Below are positions 7,195 to 13,655 of a stretch of 15,246 bases of DNA, one piece after another. The stretch is taken from NCBI GenBank assembly GCA_029562045.1, contig JAKQWJ010000137.1, positions 1-15,246 on the forward strand. The letters are read 5' to 3'. How positions within the stretch are numbered: position 1 is the stretch's first letter; each line of letters opens with the position of its first letter. The notes beneath the pieces were generated by a model. That model had not been told where the DNA came from and ran no database searches. It saw nothing but the letters and a program-made list of their open reading frames with translations. This DNA comes from Spirochaetota bacterium (GTDB lineage Bacteria > Spirochaetota > Spirochaetia > DTKZ01). Position numbers and translations under genes: made by a program.

Positions 7195-7521
7195 ATGTCT
7201 CAAAGAAGCAAGGTGAAAATTACCGTGGTCAAGACCCTGAGCACGGAGGATGTTTTTGGAAAAGAGCTGCCCGAAGGGGCGGATCCCAAAATGGATCCTC
7301 TGTGCCCCGTCCATTCCGTCGGCCAGGAGTTTGTGGTGCCGGAAAACGGCAGTATGCCCCAGGGGTTCTGCACCTGGGCCTGGCACGATATCTATCCGGA
7401 GATCACCACCCTGAGGCTGGGGGGGAACTTTCCCTGGATAGCCGGAGAGGGACTCATCTATTCCAGCTGCTCCGACGGGCTCCGGCCGGTGATCTTCAAA
7501 ATCGAGAGGACTGGTTCCTGA
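7195..7521 (+). CDS. TIGR04076 family protein (small, Cys-containing, function unknown)
   Basis: This gene encodes 108 residues starting MSQRSKVKITVVK; AGGAGG lies seven bases before the ATG. The layout matches the TIGR04076 family: an N-terminal basic beta-strand, then CPVHSVGQEFVV, then FCTWAWHDIYPEITTLRLGG, and a C-terminal strand SCSDGLRPVIFKIER. Conserved Cys (in LCPV, FCTW and SCSDG) plus a His suggest metal binding or redox chemistry, but no function has been established that I know of. There is no signal peptide or membrane segment. The family is common in anaerobes such as Clostridia, Synergistetes and spirochaetes and usually occurs as a stand-alone small gene. Here it has a predicted promoter of its own, diverges from the COG1237 hydrolase and is followed 202 bases later by valS with a separate promoter. 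I see no terminator after it. Confidence 0.9.
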   Translation: MSQRSKVKITVVKTLSTEDVFGKELPEGADPKMDPLCPVHSVGQEFVVPENGSMPQGFCTWAWHDIYPEITTLRLGGNFPWIAGEGLIYSSCSDGLRPVIFKIERTGS

Positions 7522-7657
7522 AGCGGCGACGATGAACAAAAAGTTCTGAAAGATCTCCCCCACAGATGAACCGCGGTCTCTCCGGTGCGCGCGCCCCATG
7601 GGGCGGCTCCGTAGACGGCATCCAGGGGCGGCATTGACACGGGGGCGGCGGGCTTTC

Positions 7658-7686
7658 TTGCTCCTCCCCGCGAAAATTGGTAAAAT
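7658..7686 (+). promoter_or_regulatory. Sigma-70-type promoter of valS
   Basis: TTGCTC (7658-7663) and TAAAAT (7681-7686) lie 17 bases apart; the -10 matches at five of six positions and the -35 at three. The predicted start near 7693 leaves about 30 bases before the ATG at 7724, too short for a T-box leader. A perfect TTGACA at 7634-7639 has no -10 at the right distance. The 7522-7657 stretch holds no gene I can support. Confidence 0.5.
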
Positions 7687-7723
7687 GCGACCCTGTCCGC
7701 CCATGGCGACCAAGGAGATTTTC

Positions 7724-10369
7724 ATGAAAGCGGTGGAACTCGCAAAGACCTACAATCCCAAGGATTTTGAAGACCGGATCTACGATTTCTGGTGGAAGGG
7801 CGGCTATTTCCGGCCCCGGGGCGACGGGAACAGAAAACCCTACGTCATCGTGATCCCGCCTCCCAATGTCACCGGGGTCCTGCATATGGGGCACGGCCTG
7901 AACAACTCGCTGCAGGACATCGTCATCCGCTATCATCGGATGCTGGGTGAGCCCACCCTGTGGGTGCCCGGGACGGACCACGCGGGGATCGCCACCCAGA
8001 ACGTGGTGGAAAAAAGACTCGTCGCCGCCGGCACCAGCCGCCGGGAGATCGGACGGGAGAAGTTCGTGGAGGAGACCTGGAAGGTGGCCCTGGAGCACAA
8101 GGGGATCATCATCCGGCAGCTGCAGAAGATCGGCTCCTCCTGCGACTGGGACCGGGAGCGTTTCACCCTGGACGAGGGGCTGTCCCGGGCGGTCCGGGAG
8201 GTCTTCGTCACCCTCTACGAGCGGGGTCTCGTGTACAAGGGGAGCTACCTGGTCAACTGGTGCTCCTCCTGCGGCACCGCCCTGTCCGACGACGAGGTGG
8301 AGCACCAGGAAACCCAGGGCCGCATGTACCGGATCCGCTACCCCTTCGCCGACGGCTCCGGGAGCATCGAGATCGCCACCACCCGGCCGGAAACCATGCT
8401 GGGGGACACCGCCGTGGCGGTGAACCCCGGGGACGCACGGTACCGCCATCTGGTGGGAAAAAAGGTGGTCCTGCCCCTGGTGGGGAGGGAGATCCCCATC
8501 ATCGCCGACTCCTATGTGGACGCCGCCTTCGGGACCGGCATGGTCAAGATCACCCCCGCCCACGACCCCAACGACTGGGAGATCGGGATCCGCCATAATC
8601 TGGAGAAGGTGAACATCCTGAACCCCGACGGGAAGCTCTCCGATGCGGTCCCCACCCCCTACCGGGGGATGGATGTGATGAGCGCCCGCAGGGCGGTGGT
8701 GGAGGACCTGAAAAAGGGCGGCTTTTTCGTGGACGAGAAGGAGCATCCCCACCAGGTGGGCCACTGCTACCGCTGCGAGACCATCATCGAGCCCTTCCTG
8801 TCGGAGCAGTGGTTCGTCAGGATGCGCAGCCTGGCGGAGAAGGCCCTGGAAACCTGGCGCCGGGGGGAGATCATCTTCTTTCCCCGGAAGTGGGAGAACA
8901 CCTACACCCACTGGCTGGAGAATATCAGGGACTGGTGCATATCCCGCCAGCTCTGGTGGGGGCACCGGATCCCCGTCTGGACCTGCTCTTCCTGCGGCGC
9001 GACCATGGTTCTCCGGGAGGACCCCGTCGTCTGCACCGGATGCGGCAGCGCCGACATCAGGCAGGACGAGGATGTGCTGGACACCTGGTTCAGCTCCTGG
9101 CTCTGGCCCTTCTCCACCATGGGCTGGCCGGAGAAGACCCCGGACCTGGCCGCCTTCTATCCCACCACGGCCCTGGTTACGGGCTACGACATCATTTTCT
9201 TCTGGGTCAGCCGGATGATCATGGCGGGGATGGAGTTCATGGAGGCCCCGCCTTTCCGGGACATCTACATCACCGGCCTGGTCCGGGACCTGCAGGGGAG
9301 GAAGATGTCCAAGTCCCTGGGCAACGGCATCGACCCCCTGGAGGTGGTGGACGAGTTCGGGGCCGACGCCATGCGCTTCACCCTGGCTTTCCTGGCCGCC
9401 CAGGGGCAGGATGTCCTCATCGGGAAGGAGAGCTTCGGCGTGGGCTCCCGCTTCGCCAACAAACTGTGGAACGCCTCCCGATACCTCCTGATGAATCTGG
9501 AGGGGCGGAAAATTCTCGACTTCGCCTCCGTCCCCCGGAACGATGTGGACAAATGGATCCTGCACCGCCTGAACGAGACCGCCGCGGCGGTGGGGGATGC
9601 CTTCCGGAACTATCGTTTCAACGACGCCGCCTCGGCCTGCTACGACTTCTTCTGGAACGAGTTCTGTGACTGGTACATCGAATCCACCAAGCTGTCCCTG
9701 TACTCCCGGGACGAGAACGAGAAGGATCGGGCCGCCACCCTGCTGGCGGGCATCCTGGAGGAGACCCTGCGGCTGCTGCACCCCCTCCTTCCCTTTATCA
9801 CCGAGGAGATCTATCAGAAGCTGCCCCGGCGGGAGGAGGCCTGCATCGCCGCGGCCTTCCCGGCCTGCGACCCCGGCCGATCCTATCCGGAGGAGGCGGA
9901 GTCCTACCGGACGCTCCAGGAGCTGGTCCGGAAGGTGCGGACCCTGCGCAGCGAGTTCACCATCCCGCCGGAGCGGAAGATCCGGGTGGCGGTGAAGGTG
10001 GAGACCGGCTTCTTCGCCCTGGCTTACCTGGGCCGCCACGAGGAGCTTCTGAAGCTTCTCATCGGCGCCGGGGAGGTGACGGTGAGCGAGTCCCAGACCC
10101 AGGAGCCCGGCAGCATCGCCGTGGTGGGCACGGGCTTCGAGGCCTTCGTGTTCATCCGGGACGCGGTGGACGCCCCCCGGGAGATCCAGCGGCTCCGGAA
10201 GGAGATCCGGAAGGCCGAGGCCTTCGCGGAGCAGATCGACCGGAAACTGTCCAACCCCGCCTTTCTGGAAAAGGCACGGCCGGAGGTCGTGGAGGAGCAG
10301 CGGGCGAAAAAGGAAGACTCCGCCCGGAAGATCGAAAAGATGAGGGAGTACCTGGCGGACCTGTCCTGA
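7724..10369 (+). CDS. valS: Valyl-tRNA synthetase
   Basis: This gene encodes 881 residues, about the length of Gram-positive-type ValRS and shorter than the 951 of E. coli. ATG at 7724 is chosen because AAGGAG ends six bases upstream; longer in-frame starts (for example 7703) would place the Shine-Dalgarno inside the gene. The class I ATP-binding motif appears as PPPNVTGVLHMGHGLNN (HMGH at 54-57) and the second as KMSKS (527-531). The editing (CP1) domain shows TTRPETMLGDTAVAVNP. NWCSSCGTALSDDEVEH lies in the Rossmann/CP1 region, and a second four-Cys zinc ribbon (Cys421, 424, 437, 440) precedes DVLDTWFSSWLWPFSTMGWP. The C-terminus (about 815-881) is the charged coiled-coil that binds the tRNA corner. 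It charges tRNA-Val in the cytoplasm and is essential. The segment GLNNSLQDIVIRYHRM is close to spirochaete ValRS as I remember it, the best single taxonomic cue here. Confidence 0.98.
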   Translation: MKAVELAKTYNPKDFEDRIYDFWWKGGYFRPRGDGNRKPYVIVIPPPNVTGVLHMGHGLNNSLQDIVIRYHRMLGEPTLWVPGTDHAGIATQNVVEKRLVAAGTSRREIGREKFVEETWKVALEHKGIIIRQLQKIGSSCDWDRERFTLDEGLSRAVREVFVTLYERGLVYKGSYLVNWCSSCGTALSDDEVEHQETQGRMYRIRYPFADGSGSIEIATTRPETMLGDTAVAVNPGDARYRHLVGKKVVLPLVGREIPIIADSYVDAAFGTGMVKITPAHDPNDWEIGIRHNLEKVNILNPDGKLSDAVPTPYRGMDVMSARRAVVEDLKKGGFFVDEKEHPHQVGHCYRCETIIEPFLSEQWFVRMRSLAEKALETWRRGEIIFFPRKWENTYTHWLENIRDWCISRQLWWGHRIPVWTCSSCGATMVLREDPVVCTGCGSADIRQDEDVLDTWFSSWLWPFSTMGWPEKTPDLAAFYPTTALVTGYDIIFFWVSRMIMAGMEFMEAPPFRDIYITGLVRDLQGRKMSKSLGNGIDPLEVVDEFGADAMRFTLAFLAAQGQDVLIGKESFGVGSRFANKLWNASRYLLMNLEGRKILDFASVPRNDVDKWILHRLNETAAAVGDAFRNYRFNDAASACYDFFWNEFCDWYIESTKLSLYSRDENEKDRAATLLAGILEETLRLLHPLLPFITEEIYQKLPRREEACIAAAFPACDPGRSYPEEAESYRTLQELVRKVRTLRSEFTIPPERKIRVAVKVETGFFALAYLGRHEELLKLLIGAGEVTVSESQTQEPGSIAVVGTGFEAFVFIRDAVDAPREIQRLRKEIRKAEAFAEQIDRKLSNPAFLEKARPEVVEEQRAKKEDSARKIEKMREYLADLS

Positions 10370-10377
10370 TGGAGGCC

Positions 10378-10402
10378 CCGGGCCGCATCGATGCCGGCCC
10401 GG
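10378..10402. other. GC-rich hairpin between convergent valS and AEC transporter genes
   Basis: CCGGGCCG (10378-10385) pairs perfectly with CGGCCCGG (10395-10402) around a nine-base loop, just after the valS stop and overlapping the end of the convergent transporter gene. It could slow polymerase or stabilise both 3' ends. It lacks a U tract on either strand, so I do not call it an intrinsic terminator. Confidence 0.4.
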
Positions 10403-11422
10403 CTAGTTCATCACCCCCGGCAGCGATATGAACAGCATCAGGCAGACCGGCAGGACCGGGATGTACAGGAGGTAGGACACCAGCAGGGCGAAACCCACAT
10501 GCTCCTCGTGCCGCCCGCCCCGGGCGGCCAGAACCGAAAGGCTGGTGGCGGGGGGGATCACCATCTGCAGGAAGATGACCCAGTAATGGGCCGGGGACAG
10601 CCGCAGGGGGCGGAGAACCAGAAAGAAACCGGCGAAGAAAAGGGCCGGCAGAAGGACGAGCCGCACCGCCGAGACATGCAGGGACACCCGGAGAAGCTCC
10701 TTCCGGTTTTCCGGCCGCACGTGCTTCAGGTTGGCGATGGTGGCCCCCAGACAGAGAAGCAGCAGGGGAGGCACCACGCCGCCCACGCTGTTCATGGCGG
10801 CGTAGACGTGGAAAAAAGGCAGTTTCTGGTCCAGCAGAAGATTCTGGAAGCCCGTCACCGTCACCAGAAGGCCCCCCAGGATGCCGAAGACCGGCGGGGT
10901 CACCAGGCGGCGCAGCCTCAAGGGGCCTTCCATTCCCCCGAGCATCAGATTGCCTCCGCCCCAGAGAAAGGGGCTCCCCACCAGCATGTAGGTCCCGATG
11001 TACAGGAGGGGCGTGGTGACGCCGAACCTGTCCCGGAAGGCGGGGATTATCGAGGGAAAGAGTTCCGCCAGAAAGAGGGGGATGAAGCCGGCGTTGCCGA
11101 AGACGGCCATGGCCATGGCGGACCTCTTCAGACTACCCCGGTAGCCCAGGGCGGTGAAGACGCCCCAGGCCAGGCCCAGGGTGAGAAGGGAGATGACCAC
11201 CGCCGCCGCCGGGAAGAAGAGGCTGGAGACCACATCCCGGATGTCCGTTCTGGCCACCCGGGTGAAGTAGTACAGGGGCAGGGCGATCCGGACGAGAAAC
11301 TCGTTGAGCTGGTTGAAGAAGTCGTTGCCGAGGCGGTCCCGGGCCCGGAGGATGTACCCGAAGAAGGACATGGTCACCACCTGGATGACCGCGAAAAGAA
11401 CCGGGACGAAATAACCGGTCAT
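10403..11422 (-). CDS. AEC (auxin efflux carrier) family transporter
   Basis: This gene encodes 339 residues from ATG at 11422. The open frame runs far upstream, but that part is antisense-like Pro/Gly/Arg-rich text overlapping the preceding gene, so it is not coding. Roughly nine or ten hydrophobic helices fill the chain, beginning VPVLFAVIQVVTMSFFGYIL and ending SYLLYIPVLPVCLMLFISL. The family's features are visible: FFNQLNEFLVRIALPLYYF in the first half, MAVFGNAGFIPLFLAELF after the second repeat element, and VIFLQMVIPPATSLSVLAA near the end with the helix-breaking Pro pair. AEC proteins are secondary carriers for small organic anions (malate, malonate, and in plants auxin); direction and substrate cannot be read here. 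The start is eight bases after the stop of the UroD-like gene and has no good Shine-Dalgarno, so translation is probably coupled to it. Confidence 0.9.
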   Translation of the reverse strand: MTGYFVPVLFAVIQVVTMSFFGYILRARDRLGNDFFNQLNEFLVRIALPLYYFTRVARTDIRDVVSSLFFPAAAVVISLLTLGLAWGVFTALGYRGSLKRSAMAMAVFGNAGFIPLFLAELFPSIIPAFRDRFGVTTPLLYIGTYMLVGSPFLWGGGNLMLGGMEGPLRLRRLVTPPVFGILGGLLVTVTGFQNLLLDQKLPFFHVYAAMNSVGGVVPPLLLLCLGATIANLKHVRPENRKELLRVSLHVSAVRLVLLPALFFAGFFLVLRPLRLSPAHYWVIFLQMVIPPATSLSVLAARGGRHEEHVGFALLVSYLLYIPVLPVCLMLFISLPGVMN

Positions 11423-11430
11423 GGCGGGGC

Positions 11431-12525
11431 TCAGGGGGCGCTTCCCGGGGCCCTTCCGAAAACCCGCGCCGCCCCCAGGGCCAGTTCCCGGGCCTCCTCC
11501 GGGGAGGACACCACGCTCTGGACCGCCAGCCCCCGGGGGTCGAGTTCTTCCGCGACGAGCCGGAAGTCCTCCTCCGTCAGGGGGCCCCGAAGGAAGATCC
11601 TCCGTCCCCGGTCCTGGATCTTTTTCAGATGGGGCATCATCTCCGGCAGGCCCATCTCCCCCACGTCCCGGTTTATCTGAAAGACCCCGATCTCCCGGAT
11701 CTCCAGAAACAGGTCGATGAGGAAGAGGGAAGAGCTGTGCAGATGGATCAGGCTGTAGGGGAAGGCCCGGGCGATGGCCCGGTCCGCCTCCATGACGATG
11801 CTCCGGTAGATCTCCGGGGACAGGACCGCCGAGGCGTCCTCCTGCATCCGCACCAGGGGGCCCGGGGCCCACATGGAGTACTGTTCTATGAAGTGTCCCC
11901 CGGCGAAGGGAGCGCAGGCCGCGTGATGGGCCCGGGTCACCCGGATGAGGACCGCCGCGCATTTCCGGGCCAGCTTCCGGCTGTCCTCGGGGTTCTCCAT
12001 GCAGTCGATGATGGATTCGGTGTGGCCCCGCAGGGCGCCCATCAGGTCCGACACCCCCCGGAGGATGGGAACCCCCACGGGGTGCTCTCCCCCGGCCTGG
12101 GCGCTCAGGGCCTTGACGAAATCGGTGTAGAGACGGAACCAGGGGTTCGAGGAGGGGAAATCCAGGTTCGCCAGTTCGCCCCAGTCCGCCCGGCGCTCCT
12201 CCGCCCAGACCCCGTCGCCGTTCCGGCGCAGCCGGCAGCCCAGCATGGCTTCCAGCCAGGGGATGGCCGAAATGGGGGAGACCCCCTTGATGAAATCGTC
12301 CGGGACCTCCAGCGCCCGCAGGTGGGCCTCCCGGTAATCGGGCAGACAGCGCCGGGGGTCAAGGGCCCCGGGTTCGATATGCCCCCCGTCCGGGATCTTC
12401 CGGAGGTCGCTGAAGCGGCGGAAGGGGAACCAGCCGGCCACGTCGAAGCCCACCAGGGGCCGGTCCACCGGCTTGTTGTCCCAGAAGTTTCTGTACCGTG
12501 CGAGCTTCGCCTCGAGTTCGTTCAT
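11431..12525 (-). CDS. Uroporphyrinogen decarboxylase-like (URO-D superfamily) protein
   Basis: This gene encodes 364 residues from ATG at 12525; the upstream region offers only a weak GGGAA site, so the start is likely but not certain. The second half has the pattern of the URO-D/MtaA superfamily: MQEDASAVLSPEIYRSIVM (about 227-245), a strand SLIHLHSSSLFLIDLFLEI (258-276) leading into GVFQINRDVGE, then KIQDRGRRIFLRGP and a C-terminal helix SPEEARELALGAARVFG. It is not HemE: the N-terminal heme-pathway RPP/RQAGR-type motif is absent, and the start reads RYRNFWDNKPVDRPLVGFDV, as in the many uncharacterised URO-D homologues of anaerobes. Some relatives move methyl groups from methylated substrates or corrinoids to thiols, so a methyltransferase or demethylase role is possible. 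No corrinoid protein is adjacent. It lies 52 bases after the TctC-like gene with a terminator between, and forms a tight pair with the AEC transporter. Confidence 0.85.
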   Translation of the reverse strand: MNELEAKLARYRNFWDNKPVDRPLVGFDVAGWFPFRRFSDLRKIPDGGHIEPGALDPRRCLPDYREAHLRALEVPDDFIKGVSPISAIPWLEAMLGCRLRRNGDGVWAEERRADWGELANLDFPSSNPWFRLYTDFVKALSAQAGGEHPVGVPILRGVSDLMGALRGHTESIIDCMENPEDSRKLARKCAAVLIRVTRAHHAACAPFAGGHFIEQYSMWAPGPLVRMQEDASAVLSPEIYRSIVMEADRAIARAFPYSLIHLHSSSLFLIDLFLEIREIGVFQINRDVGEMGLPEMMPHLKKIQDRGRRIFLRGPLTEEDFRLVAEELDPRGLAVQSVVSSPEEARELALGAARVFGRAPGSAP

Positions 12526-12540
12526 GTCGTGGTTTTCCCG

Positions 12541-12571
12541 AAAAAAAAGGGGAGCCCCCAGGGGCTCCCCT
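12541..12571 (-). terminator. Intrinsic terminator after the TctC-like gene
   Basis: GGGGAGCCCC (12549-12558) is the exact reverse complement of GGGGCTCCCC (12561-12570), extended by A12548-T12571, and read leftward it is followed by eight U. It begins seven bases after the stop of the binding-protein gene and sits inside the 52-base gap before the UroD-like gene. Expression of the UroD-like/AEC pair therefore depends on readthrough or on an internal promoter I did not find. Confidence 0.93.
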
Positions 12572-12577
12572 GAAAGG

Positions 12578-13543
12578 TCATTTCTTGCCCAGGTACTTGA
12601 TGTAGATCGCTTCCTCGTTGCTGAGAAAATCGAAGGTGTCCTTGGGGTTCTTGTAGGTGGGGGTCACGTAGAGGGCGTTGAAGGCCTCTTTCTGATAGTC
12701 CGGGTTTTCCACCACCTTCTTCAGGGCCGCGGAGAAGGTGTCCACGATCTCCTTGGGGGTTCCCTTGGGGAAGGAGTAGAAGAAGAACTTGGTGAAGGCC
12801 ACGTTGAAACCCACTTCCTTGAAGGTGGGCACATCCGGGAAGGCCTGATTGCGCTTGTCCGACAGGACGCCCACGGCCTTGAAATCGCCGTTCTTGATGT
12901 AGTCTTTGACGAGGCCGTACTGGGTCCCGATGATGTCGATCTGCCGGCCCTTCAGCGCCGCGGTCTTGGCCGCCGCCCCGCCCACATCGACGATGTTGAA
13001 CTCCACCCCCGCCGCCTCCTGGTAGGCCAGGACATGCAGATGGGTGAAGCTCCCCACTTCGGTGGCGAAGGAGAGGGACTTGGGTTTTTCCTTCAGGACC
13101 TTCGCCAGCTCCGCCATGTTGTTATAGGGGGCCTTCGCGTTGGCGGCGAAGATGTTGGTTTCGTCCAGCACCGCGAGCCCGGCCACTTCCATGTCCTGGA
13201 AGGAGAAGTCCACCAGGCCCATCACCTTGTTCAGCAGCATGCCGGGATGGAAGAAGAGCGCCATGTAGCCGTCCGGCGGGGCGTCCTTCACTTTCCGGGT
13301 GCCCAGGGAGCCTCCGGCGCCGCCGACGTTGACGGTGACGATGGCCTGGCCCAGCTCCTTCTCCAGATACTTGCCCAGGATCCGGCAGTTCAGGTCCGTG
13401 TCTCCCCCCGCGCCGGCGGGAACCACCACCTGGATGGGCTTGGTGGGATAGGCGGGTTTCTTGCCCTCTTCCTTGCCGCCCGCAGCGAAGGCGAAAGAAG
13501 CGATGAGGGCGAGCATCAGAAACAATGCCGCGATTTTTTTCAT
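12578..13543 (-). CDS. Tripartite tricarboxylate transporter substrate-binding protein (TctC/Bug family)
   Basis: This gene encodes 321 residues; AGGAGG lies six bases before the ATG at 13543. A signal peptide (1-20, ending SFAFA) is followed by AGGKEEGKK, a linker style I associate with spirochaete periplasmic binding proteins; there is no lipobox Cys, so it is a free periplasmic protein. The mature domain opens YPTKPIQVVVPAGAGGDTDL (32-51) and contains NVGGAGGSLGTRKVKDAPP then DGYM (72-94), the two ligand-gripping loops of the TctC family, and later DVPTFKEVGFNVAF. Such proteins capture carboxylates or similar small anions and hand them to TctA/TctB permeases. No tctA or tctB lies in the window on either side, so this is an orphan; the ligand is unknown. 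It has its own predicted promoter and a strong terminator, so it is probably a monocistronic unit. Confidence 0.94.
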   Translation of the reverse strand: MKKIAALFLMLALIASFAFAAGGKEEGKKPAYPTKPIQVVVPAGAGGDTDLNCRILGKYLEKELGQAIVTVNVGGAGGSLGTRKVKDAPPDGYMALFFHPGMLLNKVMGLVDFSFQDMEVAGLAVLDETNIFAANAKAPYNNMAELAKVLKEKPKSLSFATEVGSFTHLHVLAYQEAAGVEFNIVDVGGAAAKTAALKGRQIDIIGTQYGLVKDYIKNGDFKAVGVLSDKRNQAFPDVPTFKEVGFNVAFTKFFFYSFPKGTPKEIVDTFSAALKKVVENPDYQKEAFNALYVTPTYKNPKDTFDFLSNEEAIYIKYLGKK

Positions 13544-13579
13544 CGTAATCCTCCTGTGTCGATGATGATATCCGGTCCC

Positions 13580-13609
13580 ATGATACCATAAAGGAGCCGG
13601 CGATGCCAG
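13580..13609 (-). promoter_or_regulatory. Sigma-70-type promoter of the TctC-like gene
   Basis: Read leftward, CTGGCA (13609-13604) and TATCAT (13585-13580) are separated by 18 bases, matching consensus at four and five of six positions. Transcription would start near 13573, about 30 bases before the ATG. It lies in the 112-base gap after pyrEF, where the leftward strand also has T-rich tracts but no stable hairpin. Confidence 0.6.
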
Positions 13610-13655
13610 AGAAAAAAGGTCGAAAAATCGGTGAAACAGCTTCCGGCGGCGGCGT

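Noticed and set aside
7594..7606. Short palindrome GCCCC-AT-GGGGC in the gap before valS
   Set aside because: The two-base spacer cannot form a normal loop, no U tract follows and it does not coincide with promoter elements; likely chance in GC-rich DNA.
7634..7639. Perfect TTGACA as the -35 of valS
   Set aside because: No -10-like hexamer lies 16-18 bases downstream; the TAAAAT at 7681 is too far away and pairs better with TTGCTC at 7658.
7496..10039. Very long open frame antisense to valS
   Set aside because: It is Gly/Pro/His-rich, shows no family motif, and mirrors the valS coding frame; such shadows are common in GC-rich genes.
11423..11962. Long in-frame extension upstream of the AEC transporter start
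   Set aside because: The extension is Pro/Gly/Arg-rich text antisense-like in composition and lies over the well-supported UroD-like gene in another frame; homology-like content begins at MTGYF.
11431..12525. Assignment of the UroD-like gene as hemE
   Set aside because: The N-terminal substrate-binding motif of uroporphyrinogen decarboxylase is absent and no heme-pathway gene is nearby.
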